A stretch of DNA of 38,568 nt. Origin: Chloroflexota bacterium. Lineage in GTDB: Bacteria; Chloroflexota; Anaerolineae; Aggregatilineales; UBA2796. The notes beneath the pieces are model-generated. The model did not search any database. It saw nothing but the letters and a program-made list of their open reading frames with translations, and was not told the origin of the DNA. Shown piece by piece: positions 8,344 through 17,788 of this stretch. Both the position numbers and the translations under genes were made by a program. Every line of letters begins with the position of its first letter. Position 1 is the stretch's first letter. The stretch spans positions 1 through 38,568 of the forward strand of contig JAJPHV010000037.1 of NCBI GenBank assembly GCA_021325095.1, read 5' to 3'.

Positions 8344-10842
8344 TCAAATCCTCTGAAATTTAAATCCAGACTTTTTGATAACATAGTCGCGCGATTCGTT
8401 GACCGCCTTTTTCATCGCGTCCCAGTCCACGTGCAACAACTTACCGTTGCGCTTCATAGGCTTACCCGCCACAAAGACGGAATCAACATTACTGGTATCC
8501 ATGCTCCAGACCACTGCCCCGACGGGATCGTTGACCGGGAAAACATTCGGCTTATCGGTGCGAAGCAAAATGAGGTCGGCTTCTTTGCCCGGAGTCAGGG
8601 ACCCCGTTTTGTGAGCGAGTCCGTTTGCCTTTGCGCCTTCGATGGTTGCATACGACAGGACATCGTAAGAGGTAACTCGTTCCGGCACGCAATCCGCTCC
8701 GGCAAGTTGTTTCTCAAAGGCCAGCCCATGTTGCAAAGATGCAATAGACCGCATCTGCGTGAACATATCACCGGGCGCATTCGTTTCCACATCCACACTC
8801 AAACTGGGCTTCAAACCGCGATCCAGAAACTTTTGAATGGGCGGTACGCCGTGCCCCATCATCATCTCAACGGGGGCCGCCAGCGAGACTGTTCCCCCGC
8901 TATCCACAATCATTTGAATTTCGGTCTCATTCAAAGTGGTGCAGTGAATGTACGTCGTATCATCCCGTAACAGGCCCGCCTCGCCCATCTCCTGGAGTTT
9001 GCCTTCCTGGCCGTATGTGCCAACGCCGACATGGGTGGTAATGCGCGCACCCACCTCTCGCGCCAGTTTCCAATGGTCGCGGGCGATTTCAAAATCAACA
9101 AATTCTGGGCCAGGGGCAGCCAGAGCATAGGTCAGCAACTGATCTTTGGAGGAGAAGTATTGTTTTGCAGCGCGCACAAACCAGCTTGGCTGGCGATCAT
9201 TCCAATCGCCCCACCACGGGAATCCATACGCAAATACGGCGCGAATCCCTGAATCCTGCAAGGCTTTGATCACCGCGTCCGTATGCTCAGGTGAGCCTTG
9301 AATGTGAGACCAATCCAGCAGCGTCGTAATGCCCGCATCAAGCGCGCCGAGCAGGCTGATCAAATTCCCCGTGTACGCATCCTGCGGGCGATACGATGGA
9401 GCGAACTTGCCCAACACAAAGCGGATGTAGCCCTCACGCCCTTCCAGCGGGATGTCTGCGCCTACATTCCTGAGCAATCCCTCCCAGATATGACGGTGAG
9501 TATCAATGAACCCCGGCATGACAATCATGTTCGAGGCGTCAATCACTTCTGCACCGTTGGTACTGAAGTTGGGGCTGAGGTTTGGGCCGACGGCGGCAAT
9601 TTTCGTGCCCTCGATCAGCACGTCGGCGTTTCTGAAATTGCCGAGTTGCGGATCCATCGTCAACACCGTGCCGCCTTTGATGAGGACCTTGCGGTCAGCG
9701 GCAGGGAGCGTCGTTGCATCGCTGACATAGACCCTGGGTAGGTCTTTGAGCTGGGTGAGGCGCGAACCGCGTGTGAGACGTTGCCAGCGCTTGTAGTTGA
9801 GTTTGACCAGGTCTTTCAAATCGCCCACCTGGTACAAGATCACGCCCAACAATATCAACACGCCGACGGCGATCAGACCCACTACGTTGCTCATGCCAAG
9901 CAGCGGCAAAATATTGACGATAAGGGAAAGAAAGAGCGCCGAAACCACCGCACCGATGAAAGTGCCACGCCCGCCCGCCAGGCTGGTGCCGCCCAACACT
10001 GCCGCAGTGATGCTGGTCAGCGCGTAGCTGGAACCGGCGCGTGGGTCGCCAATGCCCACCTGCGCGGCAAGGAAGAACGACGCCACGGCGGCCATCAGGC
10101 CGGACATCACCAAAGCGCCGACACGAATGCGCGTGGTTGCTGTGCCAATGCGGCGAGAGGCTTGCGCATCGTGGCCGACTGCGCGCAAGGCCAGCCCGCC
10201 AGGAGTAGCGTACAACCATATATCCCAGAGGATAGCGACGATCAGCATTACGATGAAGGCAATGGGGACAAAGCCTACGGTTTTGGTTATCGTGCCAAGC
10301 ACATCGGCGCTGATCAGGCCCTTTGCGATAGGGCGAAGCGAAAGAGAAATTCCATCCAGAATGCTCAGGGTGGCGAGGGTCGCAATGATCGAAGGGAGTT
10401 TTACCCATCGCACCAGCACCGCATTAAATAAGCCGATCAACGCGCCCGCGCCCAGAATTGCCAGGCCACCCAGCAAGACCACACCGGGAGGCGCGCCGTC
10501 AGTGATGATGAACGAAGCGATGATCACGCCGATGGTCATGATCGAACCAACAGAGATGTCAAGATAACCGACCAGCAACGCATTCACCTGAGCCATCGTC
10601 ACCAGTGCCAGGGGCAGGGTGGTCAGCAGCAGACTCTTGAGATTGTACGGGGTGAGAAAGGCGTTGGAGTGCGCAGCGGTGTAATTGCCAACGGCCAGGA
10701 TCAGGATGATTTGCAGGGCAACCGGCGTCCACATTCGCACGCGGAAGTGATGTTTGATCTTTTGCCACAACATGCTTCCATTGCGCACGTCTCGAATGGC
10801 GTTGCGAATCTTTTGCCGAATGAACACATACAGATTCGACAT
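8344..10842 (-). CDS. RbsC-like ABC permease fused to an ATZ/TRZ-type amidohydrolase
   Basis: One 832-residue frame joins two families. Residues about 35-345 are an RbsC-like permease of about ten hydrophobic segments, with the family stretches LLVGYLDISVGS and TAAVLGGTSLAGGRGTF. A 40-residue charged linker follows. Residues about 386-832 are a full amidohydrolase with metal ligands His449/His451 (DTHRH), His604 (TTHVG), His633 (YIHC) and Asp684 (SVDVE). The start is ATG 10842, with GAGGAG seven bases upstream; a TTG at 10848 is also in frame. RbsC-type permeases keep both termini in the cytosol, so the enzyme should sit at the inner mouth of the channel. The hydrolase half closely resembles the free protein encoded at 14806-16161. 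It is the last gene of the operon, two bases after the ATPase stop. The substrate is unknown. Confidence 0.9.
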   Translation of the reverse strand: MSNLYVFIRQKIRNAIRDVRNGSMLWQKIKHHFRVRMWTPVALQIILILAVGNYTAAHSNAFLTPYNLKSLLLTTLPLALVTMAQVNALLVGYLDISVGSIMTIGVIIASFIITDGAPPGVVLLGGLAILGAGALIGLFNAVLVRWVKLPSIIATLATLSILDGISLSLRPIAKGLISADVLGTITKTVGFVPIAFIVMLIVAILWDIWLYATPGGLALRAVGHDAQASRRIGTATTRIRVGALVMSGLMAAVASFFLAAQVGIGDPRAGSSYALTSITAAVLGGTSLAGGRGTFIGAVVSALFLSLIVNILPLLGMSNVVGLIAVGVLILLGVILYQVGDLKDLVKLNYKRWQRLTRGSRLTQLKDLPRVYVSDATTLPAADRKVLIKGGTVLTMDPQLGNFRNADVLIEGTKIAAVGPNLSPNFSTNGAEVIDASNMIVMPGFIDTHRHIWEGLLRNVGADIPLEGREGYIRFVLGKFAPSYRPQDAYTGNLISLLGALDAGITTLLDWSHIQGSPEHTDAVIKALQDSGIRAVFAYGFPWWGDWNDRQPSWFVRAAKQYFSSKDQLLTYALAAPGPEFVDFEIARDHWKLAREVGARITTHVGVGTYGQEGKLQEMGEAGLLRDDTTYIHCTTLNETEIQMIVDSGGTVSLAAPVEMMMGHGVPPIQKFLDRGLKPSLSVDVETNAPGDMFTQMRSIASLQHGLAFEKQLAGADCVPERVTSYDVLSYATIEGAKANGLAHKTGSLTPGKEADLILLRTDKPNVFPVNDPVGAVVWSMDTSNVDSVFVAGKPMKRNGKLLHVDWDAMKKAVNESRDYVIKKSGFKFQRI

Positions 10843-10844
10843 AT

Positions 10845-12395
10845 TCAATCTCCTCGATACAACTGTGTGGCTGCCGTCTGCCTGGGTTTCAAACCAAATC
10901 CGATGCCGCCCACAATCGATTCGATGATGCGCTTCTCGCTCAAATCAGCACGTTGAATTTCGCTCACAATCTGCCCGCGCGACATCACCACCACCCGATC
11001 ACACAGGCCCGCCAGCTCAAGCGGGTCGCTCGATTTCACGATCACCGCCGCGCCTTCCGCCGCCTTGGCACGCAATGCCTCATAGATGTCGAGACGCGCC
11101 CCGGCATCCACGCCCTGCGTTGGCTCATACGCAAGGATGACGTTCACCGTGTCGCGCAGGTGGGGGCGGGTCAGCGCCACTTTCTGCTGGTTGCCGCCCG
11201 ACAGGAATTGCACAGGCTGTTCGAGCGACGGCGTGCGGACATTCAGTTTCTTTACCATCTGGCTGACGGTTTTCTTTTCCTTCGCCCGATTGACCAACCC
11301 CAGGCGGCTGAATTTATTCAGCACCTGAATGGTCGTATTGTTTCTCACACCTAAGACAGGGAACAACGACTCGCGTTTGCGATCCCCTGCCAGCAGCAAG
11401 ATGCCTGCATGGATGGCATCCGAGGGTGTGATGAGGGTCAATTCTTTGCCGTTGCACATCACCAGCCCCGCCTTGGGGGGAATCTGGCCGGTCAGGCATC
11501 GGAAAAACTCGCCCTGCCCGTTGCCCTCCGCGCCAGCCAGACCGAGGATTTCGCCGCGCCTCACCGTCAGGTTGATCGGCCCAAACAACGGGCCTTGAAA
11601 ACCCGTCAACATCAAGACGCTTTCGGCTTCTGCATTCTCATCGGCCTTCGCCGGGAACGCCGATTGGAATGAGCGACCAATCATCAGCGAGACCAGTTCT
11701 TCTTCCGACATGTCCTTCGCGTCGTAAGTGCCCTGGCTGCGCCCGTCACGCAGAACCGTCACGCGGTCTGCCACCGAAAGGACTTCGGGCAAACGATGGC
11801 TAACGTACACAACCCCCACACCCCGGCGCGCACAAGCCCGAATGGTGTTGTGTAGAATGTCCACTTCACTGGGCCCCAGTGCTGTGGTCGGTTCATCCAG
11901 CAACAGCACTTTAGGGTTACTGATCAGTGCCTTGACCACCTCAAACAGTTGGCGCTGCGCCTGGGTGAGAAAAGCCGTTGGCGCATCGGGGAACAGATCC
12001 AGTTCGTACTCAGCCAGGATTTCGCGCGCCCACTTCTTCATCCGCCAATAAACGGGGCGCTGCCCGGGGGGTGTGGAAAGGAACAAGTTCTCTTTGACGG
12101 ATAACATGGCGACTTGCGAGTTATCCTGATAGGCCATCCCCAGGCCGAGGCTGCGCGCCTCGGCTGGGGAATCTTTGTGGAGCCGTTTTCCGCCGATCAG
12201 CACAACACCCTGATCGGGTTTCACAAAACCGCTGGCAATTCCGAGAAGCGTCGATTTACCGGAGCCGTTCTCCCCCACGACAGCATGAATTTCGCCTGCA
12301 CGACAATCCAGACTGACGCCGGACAGGGCTTGCACTGTGCCATACTGCTTGGAGAGTCTTTGAAGTTCAAGTACTGTCTGATTCTCTTGTGCCAT
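10845..12395 (-). CDS. Sugar/nucleoside-type ABC transporter ATPase (two fused nucleotide-binding domains)
   Basis: The 516-residue RbsA/YufO-like protein carries two ABC domains. The first has Walker A (GENGSGKST) and Walker B (VLLLDEPTTAL). The second has a degenerate Walker A (AGAEGNGQGEFF, no Lys), a proper signature (LSGGNQQKVAL) and a Walker B-like VILAYEPTQGVD in which the Asp before Glu is Tyr. Asymmetry of this kind is usual in the simple-sugar and BMP-nucleoside importers. The ATG at 12395 was chosen, with GAGGAA upstream; the frame reaches back to 12425. It lies between the binding protein and the fusion permease, and should energise both permeases. Confidence 0.92.
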   Translation of the reverse strand: MAQENQTVLELQRLSKQYGTVQALSGVSLDCRAGEIHAVVGENGSGKSTLLGIASGFVKPDQGVVLIGGKRLHKDSPAEARSLGLGMAYQDNSQVAMLSVKENLFLSTPPGQRPVYWRMKKWAREILAEYELDLFPDAPTAFLTQAQRQLFEVVKALISNPKVLLLDEPTTALGPSEVDILHNTIRACARRGVGVVYVSHRLPEVLSVADRVTVLRDGRSQGTYDAKDMSEEELVSLMIGRSFQSAFPAKADENAEAESVLMLTGFQGPLFGPINLTVRRGEILGLAGAEGNGQGEFFRCLTGQIPPKAGLVMCNGKELTLITPSDAIHAGILLLAGDRKRESLFPVLGVRNNTTIQVLNKFSRLGLVNRAKEKKTVSQMVKKLNVRTPSLEQPVQFLSGGNQQKVALTRPHLRDTVNVILAYEPTQGVDAGARLDIYEALRAKAAEGAAVIVKSSDPLELAGLCDRVVVMSRGQIVSEIQRADLSEKRIIESIVGGIGFGLKPRQTAATQLYRGD

Positions 12396-12434
12396 GAGTA
12401 GCGCTTTCCTCGGAATCGTTTTCAAACACTGGTG

Positions 12435-13682
12435 TTACTGGCCGCCCATCTGCTTGAAGATCGGGATCGGGATCAGCGATGAGGTCGAGGCTTCCTTGGG
12501 GATATCCGGGTTGCAGGTCCCTTTCGTCAACTGGCGCATGACGGTAGGCAGGATGATTCCATCCGCCGGGAGGTCATAGCCCTTGAGCTTCATCATGGCC
12601 GCTGTCAGGGCAATGCGCGACTGGTAGTTGCCGCCCGATGCATAGAAGACCTTGAAGTTCGGGTTGTTGATCTTCTCCCATTCGCAGAACAGACTCATCT
12701 CGTCGGTACGCAGCGTCAGGACGATGTCCAGCGGGAGGCTGGCGGCCTGGTAGGCGCGCACACCGCCCAGGAACGAGTCTGCGGCTTCGTAGCTGTAGCC
12801 TTTGATGTCCGGGTTCTTGCTGATGAGTCCCGATACCGCTTCCAGAACACCTTCCTGCGTCCAACTGGTGTCGGCCTTACCGACCAGAGTCAGATCCTTG
12901 CTGAGTTTCGGCTCTTCGCACGATTGCCAGTAGGCAGAGAGCGCGTTGCCCGGCGTGCCACCCAGGAATGCGATCTTGCCTTTCCCGACTTCCTTGTTCA
13001 GTGTATCGGCAAACAGTTCGCCGAGCTTGCACACATCTTCCGCGACGAATGTCGGGTAATCCTTGCCCGGTTCGCCGATTTTGCCATAGGAGTGCGTGAT
13101 GTAGATAATCCCGTTGGCTGTTGCATCACGAACGGCAGGAAGCAGCGCGTCACCTGCGTCCGGGAAGCCGATGATGATGTCAACATGCTGTGCCACGAGG
13201 CTCTTGAAATCGGCGATGGAGCGGGCCGTGTCGCCCAGAGACGTGACGTAGATGATCTTGCCGATTTCAGGGTAGGTGAGCGCCTGAAGGACGAACTCCA
13301 TGTGCGTCATCTGGCGCCAGAAATTCTCGCCAAACCCATCGGCGAGGGCAACCGTAATCTTCCCACCGGTGCCCGTATCGCAGATTTTGTCCTTCCAGCA
13401 TTTGACAGCCAGGTCCATCATCTTCTGGTCAACGGGCAGTGCGGCGCGATGGAAAGCCGCCAGCGCGATCTTCGGCACGCCCTCTGTCGTGCCAACTGCC
13501 TTTTTCAGTACGGCAGGGTCGACGTCGTACTGTTCGCCATACTGATCAGGGCCTTGAGCCGCCTGCGTCGCCTGCGCTACCCTCGCCGTGTTATGCGGCG
13601 AGGGGGTTGCCGTCACCGCGCCGGATGTGGCGACCACCAAGAGCAGGACGATCACTATTGCACTCACGAATAAGCGTTTCAT
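12435..13682 (-). CDS. Periplasmic sugar-type substrate-binding protein (Peripla_BP_4-like)
   Basis: The N terminus MKRLFVSAIVIVLLLVVATSG is a Sec-type export signal, followed by an Ala/Gln/Pro-rich tether. The mature part looks like a type I periplasmic-binding fold: KITVALADGFGENFWRQM, then VAQHVDIIIGFPDAGDALLPAV and KGKIAFLGGTPGN. Several Cys residues in the mature part may form disulfides. The start has AAGGAGA just upstream. It follows a permease gene after 77 bases and precedes the ATPase gene. The family binds sugars, nucleosides or related small molecules; the ligand here cannot be named. Confidence 0.88.
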   Translation of the reverse strand: MKRLFVSAIVIVLLLVVATSGAVTATPSPHNTARVAQATQAAQGPDQYGEQYDVDPAVLKKAVGTTEGVPKIALAAFHRAALPVDQKMMDLAVKCWKDKICDTGTGGKITVALADGFGENFWRQMTHMEFVLQALTYPEIGKIIYVTSLGDTARSIADFKSLVAQHVDIIIGFPDAGDALLPAVRDATANGIIYITHSYGKIGEPGKDYPTFVAEDVCKLGELFADTLNKEVGKGKIAFLGGTPGNALSAYWQSCEEPKLSKDLTLVGKADTSWTQEGVLEAVSGLISKNPDIKGYSYEAADSFLGGVRAYQAASLPLDIVLTLRTDEMSLFCEWEKINNPNFKVFYASGGNYQSRIALTAAMMKLKGYDLPADGIILPTVMRQLTKGTCNPDIPKEASTSSLIPIPIFKQMGGQ

Positions 13683-13759
13683 TGTCTTCTCCTTGTAAAC
13701 AGTTGATTAAATGCAGTGGGTCGAATTTTCAGATGCCGGTTGTGATGCCCGACTTTCCG

Positions 13760-14809
13760 TTACAGGGCCTCAGCGCCTCCTTTCGCTTCTTCCTCATCGT
13801 TCATCCTGAATCTGGCAAGTCCCATGAGCGAATTCTCGATCAGCGTGACAATGCGGTCACCCGAAATGACCATGCCGCCAATGATCGCAATGCCGAAAAC
13901 CGCAAATTGCAGGGCGGTGGGAAGCCCCAGCACCCGCAGCAACTGGCTTAACAGCACAAGGAAGAACGCGGCCCCCCAGGTGGATATGGCATTGGCCTGC
14001 CCGCCGTTGAGCGAGGCCCCGCCAATGACCACTGCCGCAATGGGGCCCAGCAGATAGGGCTGGCCCAGCACCAGACTCGGACTTTGCAGAAAACCAGCCA
14101 GCAAAACGCCGTTCAAGCCGTAGATCAGACAGGCTGCTACATGGGCCAGAACAACGTACACGTTGACCCGCAATCCGAGGATCCAGGCGGCGGTGGGGTT
14201 GGCGCCCACCGATTGAAACTTACGTCCCAACTCGGTGTATCGAAACATCAACACCAATGCCAGCGAGACGGCGATTGCGGCCCACTCGACGTTGCTCAAA
14301 CCCAGCAGCGGCGCGTGAACCCAGGCCGAAAAACTGGGCGGCACAGCCGCTTCGCGGGGCATCGTCCCCGCATAGGCCAGAGTCATGCCATAGACGATCT
14401 GGTTCGCAGCCAGCGTCACGATCAGTGCGTTTAACTTCAGCACGCCGACCAGCAAACCAGAGATCAATCCGATCAAAAGGGAGACAACCAGCGCCGCTAC
14501 AATCGCAAAGGGGGTACGCTCATCAGCGCCGCTAGAAATGCCCACAACCATGAGCGCGGCAATCGTCATCACGGAGGGTGTTGATAGGTCAATGCCGCCC
14601 GTCATAATCACGAGCATTTGACCAAGCGCCGCCAGAGCCAGAAATGACGTGAGCGGCATGACAGAACTGAGCGACGTGCGCGTCAGCGTTTCGGGCGCGA
14701 TCCACAGACAGACGACCAGCAACATCCCGATGGCAACCCACACCGAAAGGTAACGCGATGAAACAACAATCGAGGCGAGAAATGGATTTTGGGTCTTATT
14801 GGTCATCAT
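13760..14809 (-). CDS. RbsC/AraH-like ABC transporter permease
   Basis: A 349-residue polytopic membrane protein with about ten hydrophobic segments and the family motif MTGGIDLSTPSVMTIAAL near residues 69-86. IAAVVIGGASLNGGQ occurs near the usual cytoplasmic coupling region. It should pair with the permease half of the fusion protein (8344-10842) to form a heterodimeric channel. Its ATG lies inside the stop of the upstream amidohydrolase gene (ATGA, 4-base overlap), so channel and enzyme are translated together. The C-terminal tail is acidic and short, with no enzyme attached. Confidence 0.92.
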   Translation of the reverse strand: MMTNKTQNPFLASIVVSSRYLSVWVAIGMLLVVCLWIAPETLTRTSLSSVMPLTSFLALAALGQMLVIMTGGIDLSTPSVMTIAALMVVGISSGADERTPFAIVAALVVSLLIGLISGLLVGVLKLNALIVTLAANQIVYGMTLAYAGTMPREAAVPPSFSAWVHAPLLGLSNVEWAAIAVSLALVLMFRYTELGRKFQSVGANPTAAWILGLRVNVYVVLAHVAACLIYGLNGVLLAGFLQSPSLVLGQPYLLGPIAAVVIGGASLNGGQANAISTWGAAFFLVLLSQLLRVLGLPTALQFAVFGIAIIGGMVISGDRIVTLIENSLMGLARFRMNDEEEAKGGAEAL

Positions 14810-16161
14810 GATCGTTTCTCAATCGCCGGCAATTTGAAGCCGGACCTGGCGATAACGTAGTCGCGTGCCTCGTATGCCTTTTGCATCAGGCGACTTAGAT
14901 CCACGTTCAGGAGTTTCCCATCGCGTTTGAGCGCTCTACCTGCGACGAAGACTGAATCCACGTTCCTGGTGTCCATGCCCCAGGTGACGGCGCTGATCGG
15001 GTCGTTGATGGGGAGAATATTCGGCAGGTCAGCGCGAAGCAGGATGAGGTCTGCTTGTTTGCCGGGGGTGAGCGTGCCTGTTTTGTCGAGCAGCCCATTG
15101 GCACGTGCGCCCTCAACGGTGGCAAACTCAAGCACATCGCGTGCGGTCAGGAGCGCGGGCAAGCCGCCTTTGCGTGCCAGTTTCTTTTCAAAGATCAGCG
15201 TTCTTTGCAGGGAGTAGACCGTCCGCATCTGCGTGAACATATCGTTGGGCATATTGGTTTCTACATCCACGCTCAGGCTGGGGCGCAGGCCACGATCCAG
15301 AAACTTTTGAATGGGCGGCATCCCATGCCCCATCATCATTTCGGTGGGCGCAGAAAGCGAGATCGTGCCGCCGGTGTCCACGATCATCCCGATTTCCTCG
15401 TCGCTCAACGTCGTGCAGTGAACGTAGGTTGTGTCCTCTTTGAGCAGCCCTTCTTTACCCATCCTGGCAAGTTTGCCCTGTTTGCCTGCTGTACCTACCC
15501 CGACGTGCACGGTGATACGTGCGCCGACTTCACGCGCCAAGGCCCACTGTGCTTTGGCTACGTCGAGCGGCGTGAATTCCGGCCCGGCAGGGGCCAGAGC
15601 AAGGGTGAGCAACTGGTCTGTTGAGGAGAAATACTGCCTGGCGATCTCACGAAACCAGTCGTCCTGTTTCTCGTCCGGCTTTTTCCACCAGGGGTAGCCA
15701 TACGCAAACACGGCGCGCATCCCTGACTCCTGTAAGGCTTGGATGACGGCGTCAGCGTGCTCGCGCGTGGCCTGGATGTGCGACCAATCCAGGATGGTCG
15801 TAATGCCGGCGTCAATCGCGCCATACAGGCCGACCAGGTTCCCGATATACGCATCTTCGGGACGAAAGACAGGAGCCAGCGTGCTAAGAATGAATGACAG
15901 GTAACTCACTTCTCCTTCCAGCGGGACGTCTGTTCCGATGTTCCGAAGGATTCCCTCCCAGGTGTGGCGGTGCGTATCCACAAAGCCCGGCATGACGATC
16001 ATGTCCGAGGCGTCGATCACCTCCGCGCCCTCGGCGTTGAGGTCAGGGCTGACTGCCGCGATCTTCGCCCCTTCGACGAGCACGTCTGCCCGGTGGAAGT
16101 TGCCGATTTTTTTGTCGAGGGTCAGCACAATGCCGTTCTTGATGAGCGTTTTCTCTGCCAT
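14806..16161 (-). CDS. ATZ/TRZ-type amidohydrolase, free paralogue of the fused enzyme
   Basis: A 451-residue metal-dependent hydrolase of the cytosine deaminase/atrazine chlorohydrolase group. Metal ligands visible are His64 and His66 in DTHRH, His219 in ITVHVG, His248 in YVHC and Asp299 in LSVDVE. No carboxylated Lys typical of dihydropyrimidinase or allantoinase is evident. The enzyme half of the fusion protein aligns nearly end to end with it, including DAGITTxLDWSHIQ and EMMMGHGxPPIQKFLDRGL, so the two are paralogues. Family members hydrolyse or deaminate heterocyclic C-N bonds. The gene is coupled to the permease gene downstream by a 4-base overlap. Confidence 0.9.
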   Translation of the reverse strand: MAEKTLIKNGIVLTLDKKIGNFHRADVLVEGAKIAAVSPDLNAEGAEVIDASDMIVMPGFVDTHRHTWEGILRNIGTDVPLEGEVSYLSFILSTLAPVFRPEDAYIGNLVGLYGAIDAGITTILDWSHIQATREHADAVIQALQESGMRAVFAYGYPWWKKPDEKQDDWFREIARQYFSSTDQLLTLALAPAGPEFTPLDVAKAQWALAREVGARITVHVGVGTAGKQGKLARMGKEGLLKEDTTYVHCTTLSDEEIGMIVDTGGTISLSAPTEMMMGHGMPPIQKFLDRGLRPSLSVDVETNMPNDMFTQMRTVYSLQRTLIFEKKLARKGGLPALLTARDVLEFATVEGARANGLLDKTGTLTPGKQADLILLRADLPNILPINDPISAVTWGMDTRNVDSVFVAGRALKRDGKLLNVDLSRLMQKAYEARDYVIARSGFKLPAIEKRS

Positions 16162-16171
16162 TCGCTACTTT

Positions 16172-16873
16172 CTATTTCATCATGCGCCCACCATCGACGC
16201 GCAGGTTGACGCCGGTAACGCCCCGGTTCTCTAGGAGGAAAACGGCGGCATGGGTCACATCTTCGATAGTCACCAGCCTGCCCAGGGCGGTGCGCGCCCT
16301 CAGATTGTCAAGGACTTCTTTGGGTTTTGTCGCCCAGGCGGGTGTGTCACCGACCTGAGCGGGGTGAATGGCATTGACGCGAATCGGCGAAAGCTCGATT
16401 GCCAGCGAATTGATCAGGGTGGAGACACCGCCATTGACAGTGGTGATGGTCGTTGAACCAGGGTAGGGCTGATCTTTTGCCAGCCCGCCATAAATGAGGA
16501 TGGAAGCATCGGCACGCATTCTTGAGCAGAGCACGTGCACGCATTCCGTGTAGCCGACCAGCTTTAAGGTGACCAGTTTGATGGCTTCGTCAATGTTATA
16601 GTCACGGACTTTGTTGTCGTCGCGGTGAAGCGCCACCAACGCCAGGTGCTGCACGTCGTCCACGCCGGACAGTGCGGCAGCGATTTGATGCGGCGCTGAT
16701 AAATCCACCGCGATGCCGATACAATTGCCGCCGATCTCCTTCGCCGCCGCCTGCGCGCGTCCCAGGTCACGGCTCGTCACAAAGACACGGTGTCCCTTGT
16801 CCGCGTAGTGCCTGGCAAGATGTTTGCCCAGTTCGCAAGTCCCGCCAACGACGACGACGGTTCCTTCAGTCAT
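16172..16873 (-). CDS. Degenerate short-chain dehydrogenase-like protein
   Basis: The 233-residue protein has an SDR framework: VVVVGGTCELGKHLA as a modified glycine-rich loop, IRVNAIHPAQV after the active-site helix, and GVNLRVDGGRMMK at the end. The catalytic residues are missing. The usual Ser strand reads ILIYGGLA, and the position of YxxxK reads ITTVN, so Tyr is Ile and Lys is Asn by my alignment. Reductase activity is therefore doubtful, and a binding, isomerase or structural role is possible. It overlaps the upstream bicupin by 8 bases and sits 10 bases before the amidohydrolase gene. Confidence 0.82.
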   Translation of the reverse strand: MTEGTVVVVGGTCELGKHLARHYADKGHRVFVTSRDLGRAQAAAKEIGGNCIGIAVDLSAPHQIAAALSGVDDVQHLALVALHRDDNKVRDYNIDEAIKLVTLKLVGYTECVHVLCSRMRADASILIYGGLAKDQPYPGSTTITTVNGGVSTLINSLAIELSPIRVNAIHPAQVGDTPAWATKPKEVLDNLRARTALGRLVTIEDVTHAAVFLLENRGVTGVNLRVDGGRMMK

Positions 16874-17777
16874 GGTGGTGATCTCCTTTGGACAATTTCT
16901 CTTCGAGATATTTCCAGTCTCGGCGGAAGCGATACGAGTGACGGCGCGGCGGTTGTGGCGCCTGTGTTTCCAGCCAGCGCACGATACCGTCCGTTGCGTT
17001 GCGGAACTCGTGGATGCAGCCGACCCCGGCCCAGGCGCAATCGCCGGGCTTGAGGTGGTATTTCACCCCGTCGAACCAGCCGAACACCTCGCCTTCCAGA
17101 ATGAGGTAGGTTTCCTCCAACGGGTGGTCATGCGCGCCTGCCACGCCCGCCGGCTCGTATTGCACCATGAACATCGTGGCAAGCTGCGCGCCGAGGTCGC
17201 TATCGACCATCATCTTGACGGTAATGCCGCTGTAGACAAGCAGTGCCGTGCGCATACTGGCAGACACAGCCAACATATCCTGCGTCTGTTTGGCGGCTTC
17301 CATGTTCTCCGGCGAGATGTGGCCGAACGAACGGGTACGCGGATCACGGGCGTCAACTTTAATTGGCTCCACTCTGGGTAGTGCAGCGACGGGGTAAATA
17401 TCGCCATCGCCTTCCAGGCGGGGCTGCGGGGCCAGCATCTCTGCCCAGCGCACGCGCGCCTGGCTGTCGTTGCGAAAGGAATGCGCGGCGGCAACATGGA
17501 TCACGCCGTAATCGCCGGGTTCGAGCGCATACGTACCATCGCCCGTTTCGCAAATGACCTGGCCTTCAAGAATGTAGAGTTGTTCTTCAAAGGTGTGGAC
17601 ATGCGCGCCAATATGGCCGCCGGGATCGAGTTCGCAGATGCTGAACTCCTGGTGCACCGAGCCGTTCGGCCCATCGACGATGCACCAGCGGCGAAAACCA
17701 CTGCTGATCTTTGCAAAGGCAGGTGGAACCTTAAAGTCTGCCTGAGCGGCGGTGCGGACGATATGTCTTGACGGCAT
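16866..17777 (-). CDS. Bicupin protein (ureidoglycine aminohydrolase-like fold)
   Basis: The 303-residue protein has two cupin barrels in tandem. The first motif is HVHTFEEQLYILEG with AAAHSFRN after it; the second is HDHPLEETYLILEG with CIHEFRN. Both keep the His-x-His-Glu-His set expected for metal binding. Two-barrel proteins of this size include (S)-ureidoglycine aminohydrolase, but that function is not proven by the motifs and allantoin genes are absent. The ATG at 17777 has GAGGAA six bases upstream. It lies 11 bases after the paralogous bicupin and overlaps the SDR gene. Confidence 0.85.
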   Translation of the reverse strand: MPSRHIVRTAAQADFKVPPAFAKISSGFRRWCIVDGPNGSVHQEFSICELDPGGHIGAHVHTFEEQLYILEGQVICETGDGTYALEPGDYGVIHVAAAHSFRNDSQARVRWAEMLAPQPRLEGDGDIYPVAALPRVEPIKVDARDPRTRSFGHISPENMEAAKQTQDMLAVSASMRTALLVYSGITVKMMVDSDLGAQLATMFMVQYEPAGVAGAHDHPLEETYLILEGEVFGWFDGVKYHLKPGDCAWAGVGCIHEFRNATDGIVRWLETQAPQPPRRHSYRFRRDWKYLEEKLSKGDHHHD

Positions 17778-17788
17778 GAGGCTTTCCT

